Shown piece after piece: positions 1 to 12,088 of a stretch of DNA of 64,000 bases (the first letter of the stretch is position 1; every line of letters starts with the position of its first letter). The notes below the pieces were generated by a model that was not told where the DNA came from, ran no database searches, and saw only the letters and a program-made list of their open reading frames with translations. Origin of the DNA: Rostrohypoxylon terebratum (lineage: Eukaryota; Ascomycota; Sordariomycetes; Xylariales; Hypoxylaceae); assembly GCA_022497145.1 (NCBI GenBank), contig MU385970.1, forward strand, positions 23,218 to 87,217, given 5' to 3'. Position numbers and translations under genes: made by a program.

Positions 1-1427
1 TTTGTTGCCTACATACCTCCTATGCATGTAGCGGCGGATCATCCTCGTATCTCTCTTGGCTGGACTGCTAATGTTTTAGCCTTTTACTGTAGGTGCAGAA
101 CTTGGGATCGGATGACGTCTTTGGAACGGGTGTTGCACAACGCTAGTAGAAACCATGGAAAGCAGAGAGGCGTTCAAGAAATCCAACTCCATTCAATGTT
201 CCAAGTGAGATAAAACCAAACATAACTTGCTTTCTTATGGGGATATACTAGGTAATGATGATTGCCCAAGAGTCTTCTCATCTATGATTAAGCTCGACAT
301 AGCGACTTACTTTAGAATCTTCCATACTTGGAAATATGTAGACCTTACCTACCTATGTAGTAGTATCATTGCAACAGGTATATCCACGTGCTTAAAGTAA
401 TACCTACATAATATATGTAACAGTTCGTGCACCAAGGTAGGTGCGATGGTTTTCCACACCTACCCCTCATGTTTTCTCTACATCATGTGTACCTAAATTG
501 GCACATTAACATTAGGCTGTAAGTTGTATCGCTCAAGTGTTGGATACTAATTTCGGCATAGCTCCTACAGTTATCACAAGGTTCATGCATGTACACTTTA
601 ACATCTTGCATTGTTCACCTGTTCACCTTCTATCAAATCTAATGATTCCATTGCTCTATGTGTTCGTCATCCCGCCAGTTCCTGTATCAAAACAACTTTA
701 AATAATTTCCAAGGTTGACATATCTTTTTACCTTTTTACCGCCTAAGTATCGAGGGAAACGGGTACAGAATCGGAGAATAGGTGCCTAACCGAGACGGAT
801 TAGTCTGTTAATTTTTAAATTCGTTAGATAACTCTTGCCCAGTTTTTAAGCCTTTTTGACCCCTGCGTCATCCCTGATCATCTCATTTTTGTCACAGGGA
901 ACCGAAACGCCAGCCTTAGCCCTGGCTGCCCTGGAAGCTTTCAGGGCTCCTTCAACCCTCGAATCGTCCGCCCGTCGCAGCTTATCGTCAAAGCTTCTAA
1001 CATTCTCACCCGGGGCCGTTCCATTCTAACCATTCTTAACACATCTAACCCACTTTCGACGACGTCTAAAACCACATCTTTTTGTCTATTTTCTCTCGGA
1101 CCCTCTCGAGTTTCTAGACAACTACCTTAAATCAATTCCAGACACATATGAAGATATATCTGTCTCTTGAAATCGTGGACTCGATGTTGATGTTGATGCT
1201 GATGTTGGCTTGTAAATAAAAGCTAACTAGCAATTCTTCCCTTTTCTTTTCTTTTCGTCCATTCTACCCCGGTCGGTTTCATTTTTTTTTCATCGCGTCT
1301 CATTTTACCTACATCACTTCCGAACCACCACCATCTCTAGGAGGCTACGTGTCAAAACCATATACGTATACCTTAATGCGAATAGTCTTTACACTTTTAT
1401 CGAAGCTGAGAGGCTGCTCGCGTTACC
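1..1427. other. Gene-free upstream region with CT-rich leader
   Basis: No convincing gene is seen here. The only open frame (22-213, + strand) is short, lacks recognisable composition and has no gene-like context. The last 200 bases become pyrimidine-rich (for example the CTTTT-rich run at about 1238-1260 and the T-run near 1281), which is typical of promoter and 5' leader DNA in filamentous fungi and fits transcription of the gene that starts at 1428. Confidence 0.6.
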
Positions 1428-4400
1428 ATGACTGTCGCAAAGGACGACAGATCTAAACCTAGCACAAATGGTTCAACGAAAGGGAAGAAGGGCGTCAACG
1501 GAAACAATGGAGTTAATGGCATAAATGGCAACAAATTACCTTCGACTACAAGACCGAGGAGTATCGAGCCGAAGAAGAAGAAGAAAGGCTTTTTCGCATG
1601 GAGCTTCAGTATCGTCGCGAGGTAAGCAAAGCACAATGTTATGGGCCATCATCACTATAACATACACATACGCTACCTAGGTAGAAATGGTGTACTAATT
1701 CTAATTCTTATTCTTCTTCCAGGTTACTATCTTGGTACTCTATCCTTATCATCATCTTCCGATGTCCATCCAACCTCGAAGCATGCACCGATGCGACGCC
1801 AAGGATCTGCAAACCCTACTTTGGCATTAAATCGATCGTGTCGCCGCATGTGACTCCATATTATGATACTTACGCCGCGCCCTATGTCGATGTCGCTAAG
1901 CCATACTACAACACCATTGACCGTATTATCATTACGCCCACCCGCACTTATGCTGTAAGATATGGCGGCCCTCGTGTGGATCAGGCTCGTGTTTTCAGCC
2001 AAGCCCAGTGGGAGAAGAACGTTCAGCCAAAATTAAGTCGGTATCAGACTCTGGCGAAGACTCGATACGATGAGACTATAGCCCCACATGTTGAGAGCGT
2101 CTCGGCTGCTGTCTTGCCCTACTACGAGATCGCGCGGACCAATGCGCTTCAGACCTATCACGAGGTTCTACTTCCAAGCTACCTATTCGTCCAACCATAC
2201 GCCGCGCAGGGCTACGACGTCGCATACACGTTTATTACAGATACCGTCGTTCCATCAACCAAATGGGGTTGGAACAAGACGTGCGCCTTCCTTGATTCTA
2301 CGGTTTGGCCCCATCTACGAGACCTTTATGTTATGAAGGTGGAGCCGCAACTCGTTCGTATCGGCGAGAGATTAGGCAGGTATAAGGAGAAGAAGGTCAA
2401 GTCAGTAATGGAGGAAGTTAATTCGTAAGTACACGCCATGCGACACCCAATTCCGCTTATCTCCTGCATTCATTACTGACAACCGAAAAGCTCAGCCCCC
2501 AAATCCACATTCGCGAAGCCGACAGCTTCTACCACTTCGACTACCGCTCTAGTCGTCGAAAGCTCTGTCGAACCCGAAACTAACCCTCCCGCAAGCGAGG
2601 TAGAAGCTTCCGATTTTCAACATGAAAAAGCTGAGATAAAAGTCGGCCAGAGCAAGTCACGCACACCAGAAGAGATTCGCGAGCACGCCGCAAAGACTGT
2701 GGCCGAAGATCTTGAATTATGGGAAGGCAAATTCACCAAAGCTGCAGAGGAAGGAGCTACAGAAATCGAGAGCCGCGTCGATGAAATTGCGAACCGTATG
2801 ATCGAGAAACATGCTAATGGCGAGGGTAAATCCCTGGTGAAGCAGCTTGACGATACTGCCACTGCCGAGCTAGAGAGCCTCAAGAAGTCCATTGTTTCCA
2901 TTTTGGCAAAATACAGTGACAACGCCGAGAAGAGAGATGAAGCCTTGCAAGATGCCATTCGTGCAGCTGGTATTAAAATTAGGGATTCGGCCCATAGCGT
3001 TCGCGCTTGGCGACAAACATACGAACAGGAAGCTGAAATTGCCGTCACCAAGGCTGCTGAAGAGCACTATAATATTCTTGAAAAGACCAGTGATCTTGCT
3101 CTTCAGAAGATTGGCATGAAATGGGCGTGGATGGAAGGTATCACTTACAAGGACTGGAAGAAGTACCACGAGCTCAAGGCTCGCTTTGAGCAGTGGACGG
3201 ACGAGTTCAAAGAATTAATCACCACTCATCCCGGTATCTTGGCTGCCCAGGCAGCTGGCATTGAGATCGAGGATGAGGCAATGGGCATTGCGCAAGCCGC
3301 AGCTATGGAATTAGGACGCCTAAAGCAGGTTGCTACGTGGAAGGCGATAGCCGGTGATTTCAGTGACAACTTTGACAGCGAGATGACCGAATTAGCTGCT
3401 ATAGATGTCGCTCGAAAGGCCGCTAGGGCTGCGCAGAGCGCTACTTCGGAGAGTTCTCCCGTGGCTGAGGAAGCTGAGAGGGTATTTGAATCAGTAGCTG
3501 AGGCGAGTGTAGAACAAGACATTTCCGCCGATGCCGAGACAGTAATCGTGTCTCTTTCGCAGGCAGATGCGGAGGCTACCGCTGCTAGTGAATCAACATC
3601 GACCACAGCCTCATCTTCAACCGAGGCAGCGCTTGCAGACGTCGACGGTTTAGTTGGTTCGCCATCATCTGAACCAACTGCCGTTCCAGAACAAGTTCAA
3701 GAAACAATTGTCGAAGTACCAGATAACCCAATTGTACCGGTTGAAGAAGTCGCATCCACGACCAGTATCAAGTCGGCCCTCTTTGGTGCTGCCGCTCAAT
3801 CTGTCCCCTCTCGACAGCCTATTCTCGATGACAGCATTGACTCGTCTGCGTCTAGCATATTGTCAGTGGCACAATCAGATATTCCTGCCAGCATCACCTC
3901 AGTAGCACAATCGGCATATACAGCTGCGATTGCAGGTGCTGCCGACCATTATTCACGCGCTATGTCCGTTGTCTCAGCTCAGATCCACGGCCAACCAAAA
4001 CCCGTTCACGAAGAGATGTTCAGTTCGGTTTCAAACGCCTACTTCGGTGCCGTTGCGTCAGCCAACTCTCGGCTCAATGCTGTCATGATGGCTGCGTCTC
4101 AAAGTATCCATGGTACCCCTACCGCCAAATGGATCCCGAGCACTCCAACTATCCCTTCTGTCGATTGGGAGAGGGTTCAATCTATCGCCCAGCAGAACCT
4201 CGATGATTCGGTAAAGTGGGCATCAGAGCAATACGAAGCCGCGAAGGTCGCAGTTGGTGCTGCTGAACCAACTCCTAGCACATACCTCGAGAGCGCAGAG
4301 AAAAAAGCCGCGAAAATCCTCGACCAAGCTAAGCACAATTATTATGCAGGTATAGGTCTAGCACATGCTCGGTATTCGGAGTTTCTATCTGCAGCATCGA

Positions 4401-4948
4401 TAGCCGCCACCCCCACACCGACTAACATCCAAGAGTCCGCTTCATCCGCCGTTTCAGCAGCCGGCGACGTTGTCGGAGAGAATTGGGATGCCCTTGTTAG
4501 CCGCGTGAGCCTACAAATCTACGCCGCCCCCACACCCACTCCGTGGTATGAAAATTTAAACGCAGTAGCCGCTGATCTTGCTTCCGCTGCTAGTGACTAT
4601 GCAACATCAGCTACGGACGTGGCAGCAAGTCAAGTCTCAACTGCTACGGAGTTAGTGGGAGATTATGCGTCTTCAGCTAACGATGCTGCGGCATCTCAGT
4701 ACTCCATCGTGAGCTCACTCGTATCTGAGCTCATCGTCGGCAAAGAACCGCCGTTTACCGAGTCGGTTTATTCACGGCTTGCCGGGGCATATTCCACTGG
4801 CATCGCCTCAGCATCGAGCGTCGCTAGTGCCGCATCCGCGACGGTAGCCAGCGTAGCGAGCGAGGCAAGCGACACGGTCAGCTCTATCGTCGACGCCGCC
4901 GCCGAGAAAGTGAAGGGCACAGCACAGCACGGCAAGGACGAACTCTAG
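1428..4948 (+). CDS. Membrane-anchored Ala/Ser-rich protein with C-terminal KDEL ('HOXA13-like' misnamed fungal family)
   Basis: Three exons: 1428-1621, 1723-2424 and 2491-4948, giving 1117 aa. Intron 1 has GTAAGC...TTCCAG with a TACTAAT branch site; intron 2 has GTAAGT...AAAAG with CTGAC. Both joins keep frame and no other acceptor does. The N-terminus is Lys/Asn/Gly-rich, a KKKKK run precedes a single hydrophobic segment (about residues 55-77), and four Cys residues follow (79-94). Next come Tyr/Pro-rich repeats (PYYDTYAAPYVDVAKPYY), a predicted helical middle part rich in Glu/Lys/Ala, and a long Ala/Ser/Val-rich tail of loose repeats, each with a P-T-P-like turn. The last four residues are KDEL. 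Related fungal proteins are often labelled 'transcription factor hoxa13', but I see no homeodomain. Inference: a type II ER membrane protein with a luminal body, retained by KDEL. Lipid association of the amphipathic repeats is only a guess. Structure is well supported; function is unknown. Confidence 0.85.
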
Positions 4949-6053
4949 TTGTTGACGCCGTCACTCTACATACCCATGACAATTGTCATTGTAGGTAGAC
5001 AGTAATGATAATCACTACGACATACAACACGATACGAGGTCTCTCGGCAGTTGAAGCTGAGATAATCTCGGGTTGGTCTCTTTTTCTTTCGCTCTTTTGG
5101 AACATGGCATATACCCGGAGCGTTAGGATGCGTGGGCACTTCTCTTTCCAATTTACATGGTCTTTTCCTAATTTTCCTCTGCGGGTATGCTATTAAAGCA
5201 ACGCACGTCGTTTCCATCGATTATTTGTAGTTACCGTTCTAGATACGTAGGAGACAAGGGAATCAGGTTAGCAGGTGGCGGACATATATCTGGCGGAATA
5301 GGTCCCTAGTTTTTCGGCATTAGTCTACGAAGGACTCCCACGAGTAGGGATGACGACCGGAACGATTTGTTATAGCAGATGACGCCGACGGGGGCTGGCG
5401 AAGTCTTCTAGGTACGAGACGGCTCCAGTGGAGTCCATCGGGGACCGGTCTTTTGGGGAAGGGGAGGGCGAATCTATTTGGAGATGTATCAATAGGTGTA
5501 TCACACGGTAACTAGGTAGGTAGGATCCTAGGAAAAACGAAGTGTATCCGCGAGGTACGAAGTCAGCCATCTACCGACCTATGCATCGCATTCATCGTCC
5601 AAATATTGTGCGCGTAAATTCCTGTTTCAATAGAAGATAATCCTGAAATTTCTCACATCGCGGAAAATACAGCCCATAAATTGAGACCAGAGGTACCCAA
5701 GATACAATGGCCTTCCCTGTCATTGGAACAATTACAAGCCACTATCACTATCACTATCACTATCACCCGCGGCAACTAAAAGGATACCTCCGGGGCTATC
5801 TTACCTCACAGTTCAGACAATAAAATGAACACATTCTCCCAGAGTCATTCAATAAAAGCAAAAAAACTAATCATCGTGTTCTGGGGTATCATTCATCATT
5901 ACATCTCATCATGGGCGTCTTTTCTAGAATATGGACATCCTCCTCCCATATGCACAAGCTACATATGTGCAGTAACCCTTGGTTCCAACCATGAACGCAT
6001 ATTCACCCAACGTACCCAGGAAATGAGGGGGTTCCATTTACCTCATGACTTAT
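4949..6053. other. Intergenic region between convergent genes
   Basis: This 1.1 kb stretch lies between the stop of the KDEL protein (+) and the stop of the MFS permease (-), so it should hold two 3' ends. Short frames on both strands have no recognisable content. It contains a short tandem repeat at 5741-5766 and AT-rich stretches (for example near 5850) that could hold 3' processing signals. Confidence 0.6.
5741..5766. repeat. Short tandem repeat (ACTATC)n
   Basis: The hexamer ACTATC is repeated four times plus two bases. It lies in the shared 3' intergenic region and looks like a simple microsatellite. Confidence 0.8.
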
Positions 6054-7835
6054 TCACAATGTAAAGCGGAAAGAAGGATGATAGTCGCCCATGCTGTCCA
6101 CCTCTTCCTTCGGGCGACTCAACCGCGCGTCTCTCTTACCCGCATCACGCATCTTGTTTTCAATCAGCATGCCGGTGAATAGCATCAATGCCGCGATAGC
6201 ACCAACCCACAGCAGCGCCACGGAAACGCCGTAACCGGTGGGGTAATGTGGGGACTCGTCCTGTCGATAAACAAGAGCAGCTATGATCCCCGCAATGTTT
6301 CCGAGGGCAACCTGAGCGGCGGATGAGAAAGAACGTTTCCAATGACCCGAGACGTTGTTAGAAAGCCACGCGAGAGCGATAGGCGGGCAAATAAAGCCAC
6401 CTAACGACACTAGGAAAACTGCGGCGTATTTGGCATCGCTCGAGAGATGTGCTTGGCCCAACAGCATGCCGTAACCGGTCGTCGCAATACAACAGCCAAG
6501 GATAATAAACCCAAACCGATGTTTAAAATGGTCCGAGAGGTACGCCACAGAGACCATACCCACGGCCGACACAGCGTAGACGGGAATGGTGTGAACTTGC
6601 GCAGCCCGCGCTGTCCAACCGAATTCATTCAGGATTGTGGGCATGAAGAATGTCGTCGCATACCCCGCTATCCCAACGCCCATGTACGTGAGTCCGCCGA
6701 GCCAGACCTTCCAATCCGTTAAGATGCGCCGGTACGCATATGCGTTTAGCGTATCCATGCGCGCTACGGCTCTGGCGCCGTCATTAGCAAGCCTGAGTTC
6801 CAATAGCTCCTTCTCTTTAACGTTGAGAAATTTGCATTGCTCTGGCCAGTCGACAATGAAAAAGGCGGATATTATGGCTATACCTGCCGTGACGGTGCCT
6901 TCGATAATGAAGATCCACCGCCAGCCCGCGAGGCCGTGGCGTCCATCGAGGGAAGCGATAGCATACGCAAGGAGCTACGTTGGTTAGCCTACTTCCGTTG
7001 GTACTTTAGGTAATATGGGGGGAGTGAGACAAGAAAAAAAGAAGGGGGTTTGCGAGACATGAGAGGAAAGCAAATTTGGTTGGCGGGCAGGTACATGAAG
7101 TTCTTAGGTCAAGTACTTACGCCTCCGAAAGCACCGCCGATCACAGTGGAGCAGAAAAAAAAGCTCATGCGTGTCTGGAACTCATGGCGCTTGTAATATG
7201 TAGACGTTAGGTAGATGATGGCGGGCATAATACCGGCTTCGAAAGTGCCGAGGAAGAATCGCAAGATGACGAGACCCTGGTACGTCGTCACAAAGCCCAT
7301 ACACATGTTAATTATGGCCCAACAGAACATGAGAGATGACAAATAGTATTCCGGCTTGGTCTTGCGAAATACCATGTTGCTAGGAATTTCGAAGAGGATG
7401 TACGGAACGAAGTACACCTGTGAAATGTAAGTAAGGCCATTACACACATTAAAGAGTCCGGCGCCGCGAAGAGGCCGAACTGTACTCTCCAAATAAGAAC
7501 TTGGGCTAACTTACAAATAGGGCTATGTTGAATCTGTTTCCATACAAATCCAACTCCTCGGTCATGCCTTGAATACGGGCATTGCTGATGTTGATCCGGT
7601 CGAGGAAAGACATCATGTAAACGACGAACAGAATAGGCCAGACGTGCAAGTCGATCTTACGGAGGAGGCGCCGTTCCGCGTGAGCGTCGATCATACCCGG
7701 GTGGGAGTCGAGCAATCCGGTCACGGCTCCGGCACCTGGAGAATAAGTCACCTTCTCTTGAGCCATGGTAAGAGGAAGGGGCTTCGCCTCAGCCCCGGGA
7801 GTAAGTTCCTCATCAGATGCGTTGGTCGACAGCAT
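6054..7835 (-). CDS. MFS permease, anion:cation symporter (Dal5/Tna1-type) family
   Basis: Read on the minus strand in three exons: 7835-7515, 7417-7121 and 6974-6054, 512 aa in all. Donors are GTAAGT at both introns, acceptors TTTCACAG and AACGTAG, and all joins are phase 0. After a 60-residue cytosolic N-terminus, transmembrane helix 1 is followed by FLDRINISNARIQGM (residues 77-91), the hallmark of the ACS branch of the major facilitator superfamily. The second exon continues with VPYILFEIPSNM, also typical of this branch. The third exon carries the remaining helices, with a large hydrophilic loop after the central WIFIVEG element and a short charged C-terminus. Known members carry allantoate, nicotinate, biotin, pantothenate or similar carboxylates across the plasma membrane; the substrate here cannot be read from sequence. 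The length matches the family (about 480-530 aa). The start codon is the first in-frame ATG of exon 1. Confidence 0.9.
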
Positions 7836-8802
7836 ATTCGAATACGTGACTCAAAAAGGCACAAGTCGAAGAGAGTTGGAATTGAAGGACTCGAAGATGG
7901 GGGACCATCCTCGAGTTTGATCTAGGCTCGCACGACAGGATACTTGAGTACGCAGAGGGCAAGGAAACAACCTCGAAATTGGAAAAGCGAGAGAAGCAAG
8001 GATTAGGTAACACCGACTCAGATCAGAAGGGAGAACATGAATTTTTGATGGCGGGGGTACGTCTGAGGATGAGACGAGGATGTCAGTGTGAGAGTGTGAT
8101 TGTGAGTGAGTGTGAGTGTAAGAATTAGAAGAATTAGAAATTACAGATTAAAAACGATTTATTGTAAACTTATCAGGCGAAGGGAACTGTCTCGAAGGTT
8201 TGGCAGTTGCGATGTGGATGTGTATTACCGCGTAGCTAGAAATGGTAGGGAAGGCAAGGAGCATCCATGGATCTTAACCTGAAATAGCGCCGATGGCCAG
8301 TGCTTTCCTCCACCAATGCTACGCTATTGCCAGCATCGCTGCACTAGTATCCATACGGATATTTACCTACAAGGTGGTAAGTATTGACGTATTCAGCGTA
8401 TCTACTACTTAATAGCCCTACCTAGGTAGTATCTAGTTATTATTCTTCTTACGCATCCACTAGAAGCTATGTGGTTCAGCTCTTCCTATTCTCATGTTCT
8501 CTCTGATATTCTAACCTCTTAGTTCTTTCCCCTCGAATTCTAGTTTGGCCGCGAGACATTTCGTCTTATGGTGGCCATAAACCCCAAGTCCCAAGACATC
8601 TCCGAGGCAGGCACAAAAACGGGCAATCAATCTAGAACGATCCCACCCCGATGTCATCCATATAGATTAAACATTGATCAAACTGACGCTTTCTTAGATC
8701 GTTCCAGGTGGGGAGTCATTATTATAAAGTTACAAATAAGCGTTGAGCTTTCACGAATGGCACGTCTATGGGATCATTCAGGACTCGTGTATTCACATGC
8801 AG

Positions 8803-8820
8803 ATGCATGCATGCATGCAT
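8803..8820. repeat. (ATGC)n microsatellite beside CCTAGG words
   Basis: ATGC is repeated about 4.5 times and is followed within 10 bases by two overlapping CCTAGG-type palindromes (8829-8841). It is non-coding. Confidence 0.75.
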
Positions 8821-10514
8821 AGTACCTACCTAGGTCCTAGGTACGTACCCAGTCATCTAACGGATCGTAACGGACGTAAACCGATGTGGCGGAACAGATT
8901 CAGTTTACCTATTGGGTGATGGCCGAGGAATATTCGACACCCGCATACACTGACGACAATATGCTCAATTTGTACGATAGCAAGTCAAGTAAAAGCAATT
9001 ACCTTGCATGAAAAATAATCGAAGTCCACAAATACGCGAATATATCCCTTCGTGCAATGATATCCCTATAACGACCTGGACCTGAAAGGGGTACCTAAAG
9101 CATTCTACCAGGGATCCTCCCATCAGAGACCTCGCTCACAAGTACGTGTCAGTCGCGTACCTTCTGCTACCATCTGCTCAGACACTAGGAAGGACTCTTG
9201 CCATCAACAAATATGAGATCTCAGCTTGGAAAAAGCACAGAGACGGCACAAAAAAGGAAGAACAGTTACCTAGGTAGGTAGGCAGGGAGGCGTATGCGCA
9301 CACGAAAGTGTCTCAGGCTGTGTCACCAATAGTCGTTTGTGGCTGGAAACTCGCCACATAATTTAGGTCATATCAATGGCTGATGATAGTGGGGGTTTCT
9401 CCTCTTCGTGAATGGTCTCATTTTCTTTTGCTGGGACTTGTATTATACCTAGGACCTAGGTAGGTAGTCAGCAACATTCAACTATGCTGCAATAAAATCA
9501 CTAAAGAATCCACTACAGATTTACCAAACCACTATCGACGCCCATTTCACAGCTTAATGGTCTCTATCAAGGGAAATACTCACGAGGATGGTTGAAGATG
9601 TCCGGAAGATGTCCGCGGGTGTATCACAAAATAGTTGCTTGTGTCTAGTGGACATGTCTCACTGCAAAGGTGAAGACTATGAGTTAAGGGGGCTTCTGTT
9701 GAAGGGCGGAAGTGAGTAAACACAGTCTCCCATAGCCCCAGTCCAACTTTTCCAAATTGTCTCTCTACCAAGTTTCGTTCATTGATGCGGTTAGGAGTGG
9801 TTGAGAAAGTTACCGTCAACCATGATCATGATCCCATATTAATATCCACATATCCACATACTAGGTATACATATATTGATATAGGTTATATACATACATA
9901 GGTACATACTTCGTACATGCCTCAAGTTACCTGGTCATACTTCCAGCTCTGGCAAGTACCTATGGTATGTAAGTACGCAAGTACGTAAGTGAATAACTCA
10001 TCACAAAGATCTTCGCTGTGGCTGGTTTCCTTTTGGAGTCCAAGGCTCTTTCCCGGCCTTCCCTGGGTGTACGAGCGGGTGATAGTAGGTAGGTAGCATG
10101 GTTTGCGTGGTTTGTACATCCTGATATCCAGTTGCCCTCTTGATGAAACATGCATTCTAAATTATAATTATTAAGCATCCATGTATCCCTTGAGTGCCCT
10201 TGAATGGACATGAAGGAGACATGGAAAACTAGGCAAGAGGTATGAGATATTCGAACCTTAGAAGCTGTATATTCGCTCACCTAGCTCAGGAAGTCGGGTT
10301 GTTCCTACCAGCTTTGCTGTTGCCTTGTTATTAAGATTCATCTACTCGTCACTCTAAATACGGCCGGATGACGCTTTCTATCAAAATTCATGACATACTA
10401 ACTTCCTAAGCCTGTTGGAAGCAACAGCTATATCAGGCAAGAACCATCTATCTTAAACACATTCTGATCGAAGGCGGGTTTCTTCAACTAGACGGACACA
10501 TTCATTCATACTCA

Positions 10515-10544
10515 CACTCGCACTCGCACTCGCACTCGCACTCA
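10515..10544. repeat. (CACTCG)n tandem repeat in promoter
   Basis: About five copies of the hexamer CACTCG (the last reads CACTCA), flanked by further CA/CG-rich sequence, end about 155 bases upstream of the ATG of the rhodopsin-like gene. It probably lies in its promoter or 5' leader. Confidence 0.8.
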
Positions 10545-10699
10545 CACGCACGCCCGCACGCCCAGCCCAAAACTCACACTTATCTAGAGAAACTCACTTC
10601 GACAAATGCCATCTCGTTCTTGAGGCCAGTCTTGAAACTCAGGAGCCTAACAATAATTCCTATCGAGAATATCCAACTCTTGTTGTCCACTTTGTCAAT

Positions 10700-12088
10700 A
10701 TGGCGACGACTATCATGTCGACCGACGACCCTAGATACTATGAGACCAATTCCGAGATGATATACGTGCCTGTAGCCGTCTTTCTAGCTATCTGTCCCAT
10801 TGTCGTCGGCACGAGGATCTGGTCGCGATTACGCAACGGCGGAAAGCTTGGCCCAGATGACTACACCATTCTGGTATCACTTGTAAGCTAAGGCCCAGGA
10901 TTTTCAGACAAGTTTGAGTAGTGATCGAGAAATTCCACACGCTAACAGTATAAATACAAGGGATGTGCGTTGGCGTCGAGCGGCATAATGCTCGCTGCTT
11001 GTCACTATGGCTACGGCAGACATCTCGCCAGCTTGTCGCCACAATACAAATACCAAGCTTTCAAGGTACGTTTCAGGCTATCGGTATCACATTTCGAGTG
11101 TGATGAGTATCGGGTGGTTTGATATCGCTAATCAGTATATCCGAGAATAGTACTTCTACCTATGCCAGGTCACTTACAAGGCTTGCTTGAACCTTACTAA
11201 ATCCTCTATCTTGCTCCTATACCTACGGATCTTCGGAAATACCAAATGGTTTAGGTGGGCGTGCCGTTTTGTCTTGACTTGTGTAGTGATGTACTGTATT
11301 GCTTCGGTTACTGCAACTATATTCCAATGTATTCCGGTCACCAAGGCATTCGACAAATCTCTCAAAGGCACCTGCATCGATAACGGACATTTCTGGTATG
11401 CGAACTCGGGCTTCTCCATCGCAACCGACATTATAATCCTTGGTCTTCCGATACCGCTTGTATATGCCTTGCAGATTCCTAACGTCCAGAAGGCTGCTCT
11501 GATCATGGTATTTGCTTTGGGTGTCTTGTAAGAAACTACATTCGCTCTTTATCTCATAACGTGTGTAATGCATAGCTCACAATAGCAAATAGTGTGGTGA
11601 TCACTTCCTGTCTAAGAGTCACAACTATTGACGTCCAAGCTACGACTTCGGATCCAACATACGACATTGCCTCGACCATGTGGACTATGATCGAGATGAA
11701 CGTTGCCATCGTATGCGCTTGTCTCCCGATGATCCGTCCACTAATTGTCAAATGGTTCCCCAAGTTGATGCCCGCTTTTCACAATTCCCACGAACGTTCT
11801 GACAAGCACACACCTTGCAGTAGCAGCAGCTCATCAAAGCCATATCTGTGTCATAGCAATAAAAGTCACGCCAAGTCCGAGGAGAACAAGTGGTCTCGTC
11901 TCAACAGCAGCAAGATTGGCCAAGACGGGACGAGACGGCCAAGCCTTCCAAACGTTCGTAAGGGCGATTCCAACTCAGAGTACATGCTACAGGATGAAAA
12001 AGGGTTGCATATCCACAGAACAGTGCAATACACCGTGGAGTATTCACCCGACGGCAAGGCGACACCACATAGCGGAGCAAGCGTGTGA
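10700..12088 (+). CDS. Fungal rhodopsin-like (Pth11/SAT4-type) integral membrane protein
   Basis: Four exons: 10700-10882, 10961-11065, 11169-11527 and 11593-12088, giving 380 aa. Introns start GTAAGC, GTACGT and GTAAGA and end in AG with plausible branch sites; the last join (phase 2) is fixed by stop codons in the alternatives. The fungal rhodopsin-domain layout is visible: an N-terminal helix ending in a TRIWSRLRNGGKLGPDDYTI segment, a second helix ending near HYGYGRHL, then KSSILLLYLRIF, a helix leading to CIPVTKAFD, a Cys-containing loop (GTCIDNGHFWYANSGFSIATD), an ILGLPIPLVY helix and a final helix ending CACLPMIRPLI. The roughly 110-residue C-terminal tail is hydrophilic, rich in Ser, Lys and His. 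Members of this large family sit in the plasma membrane; a few, such as Magnaporthe Pth11, act as surface-sensing receptors, but the ligand and role of this one are unknown. The second exon could instead begin 12 bases upstream (10949), which would add four residues. Confidence 0.87.

Larger units (their letters stand above)
7836..10699. other. Divergent intergenic region between MFS permease and rhodopsin-like gene
   Basis: This 2.9 kb stretch separates two divergently transcribed genes and should contain both promoters. No frame looks coding. It carries several CCTAGG/GGTAGGTA words (8829-8841, 9269-9274, 9448-9460), an ATGC run at 8803-8820, GTGAGT-type low-complexity sequence near 8085-8120 and a (CACTCG)n repeat just upstream of the rhodopsin-like gene. 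Confidence 0.6.
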
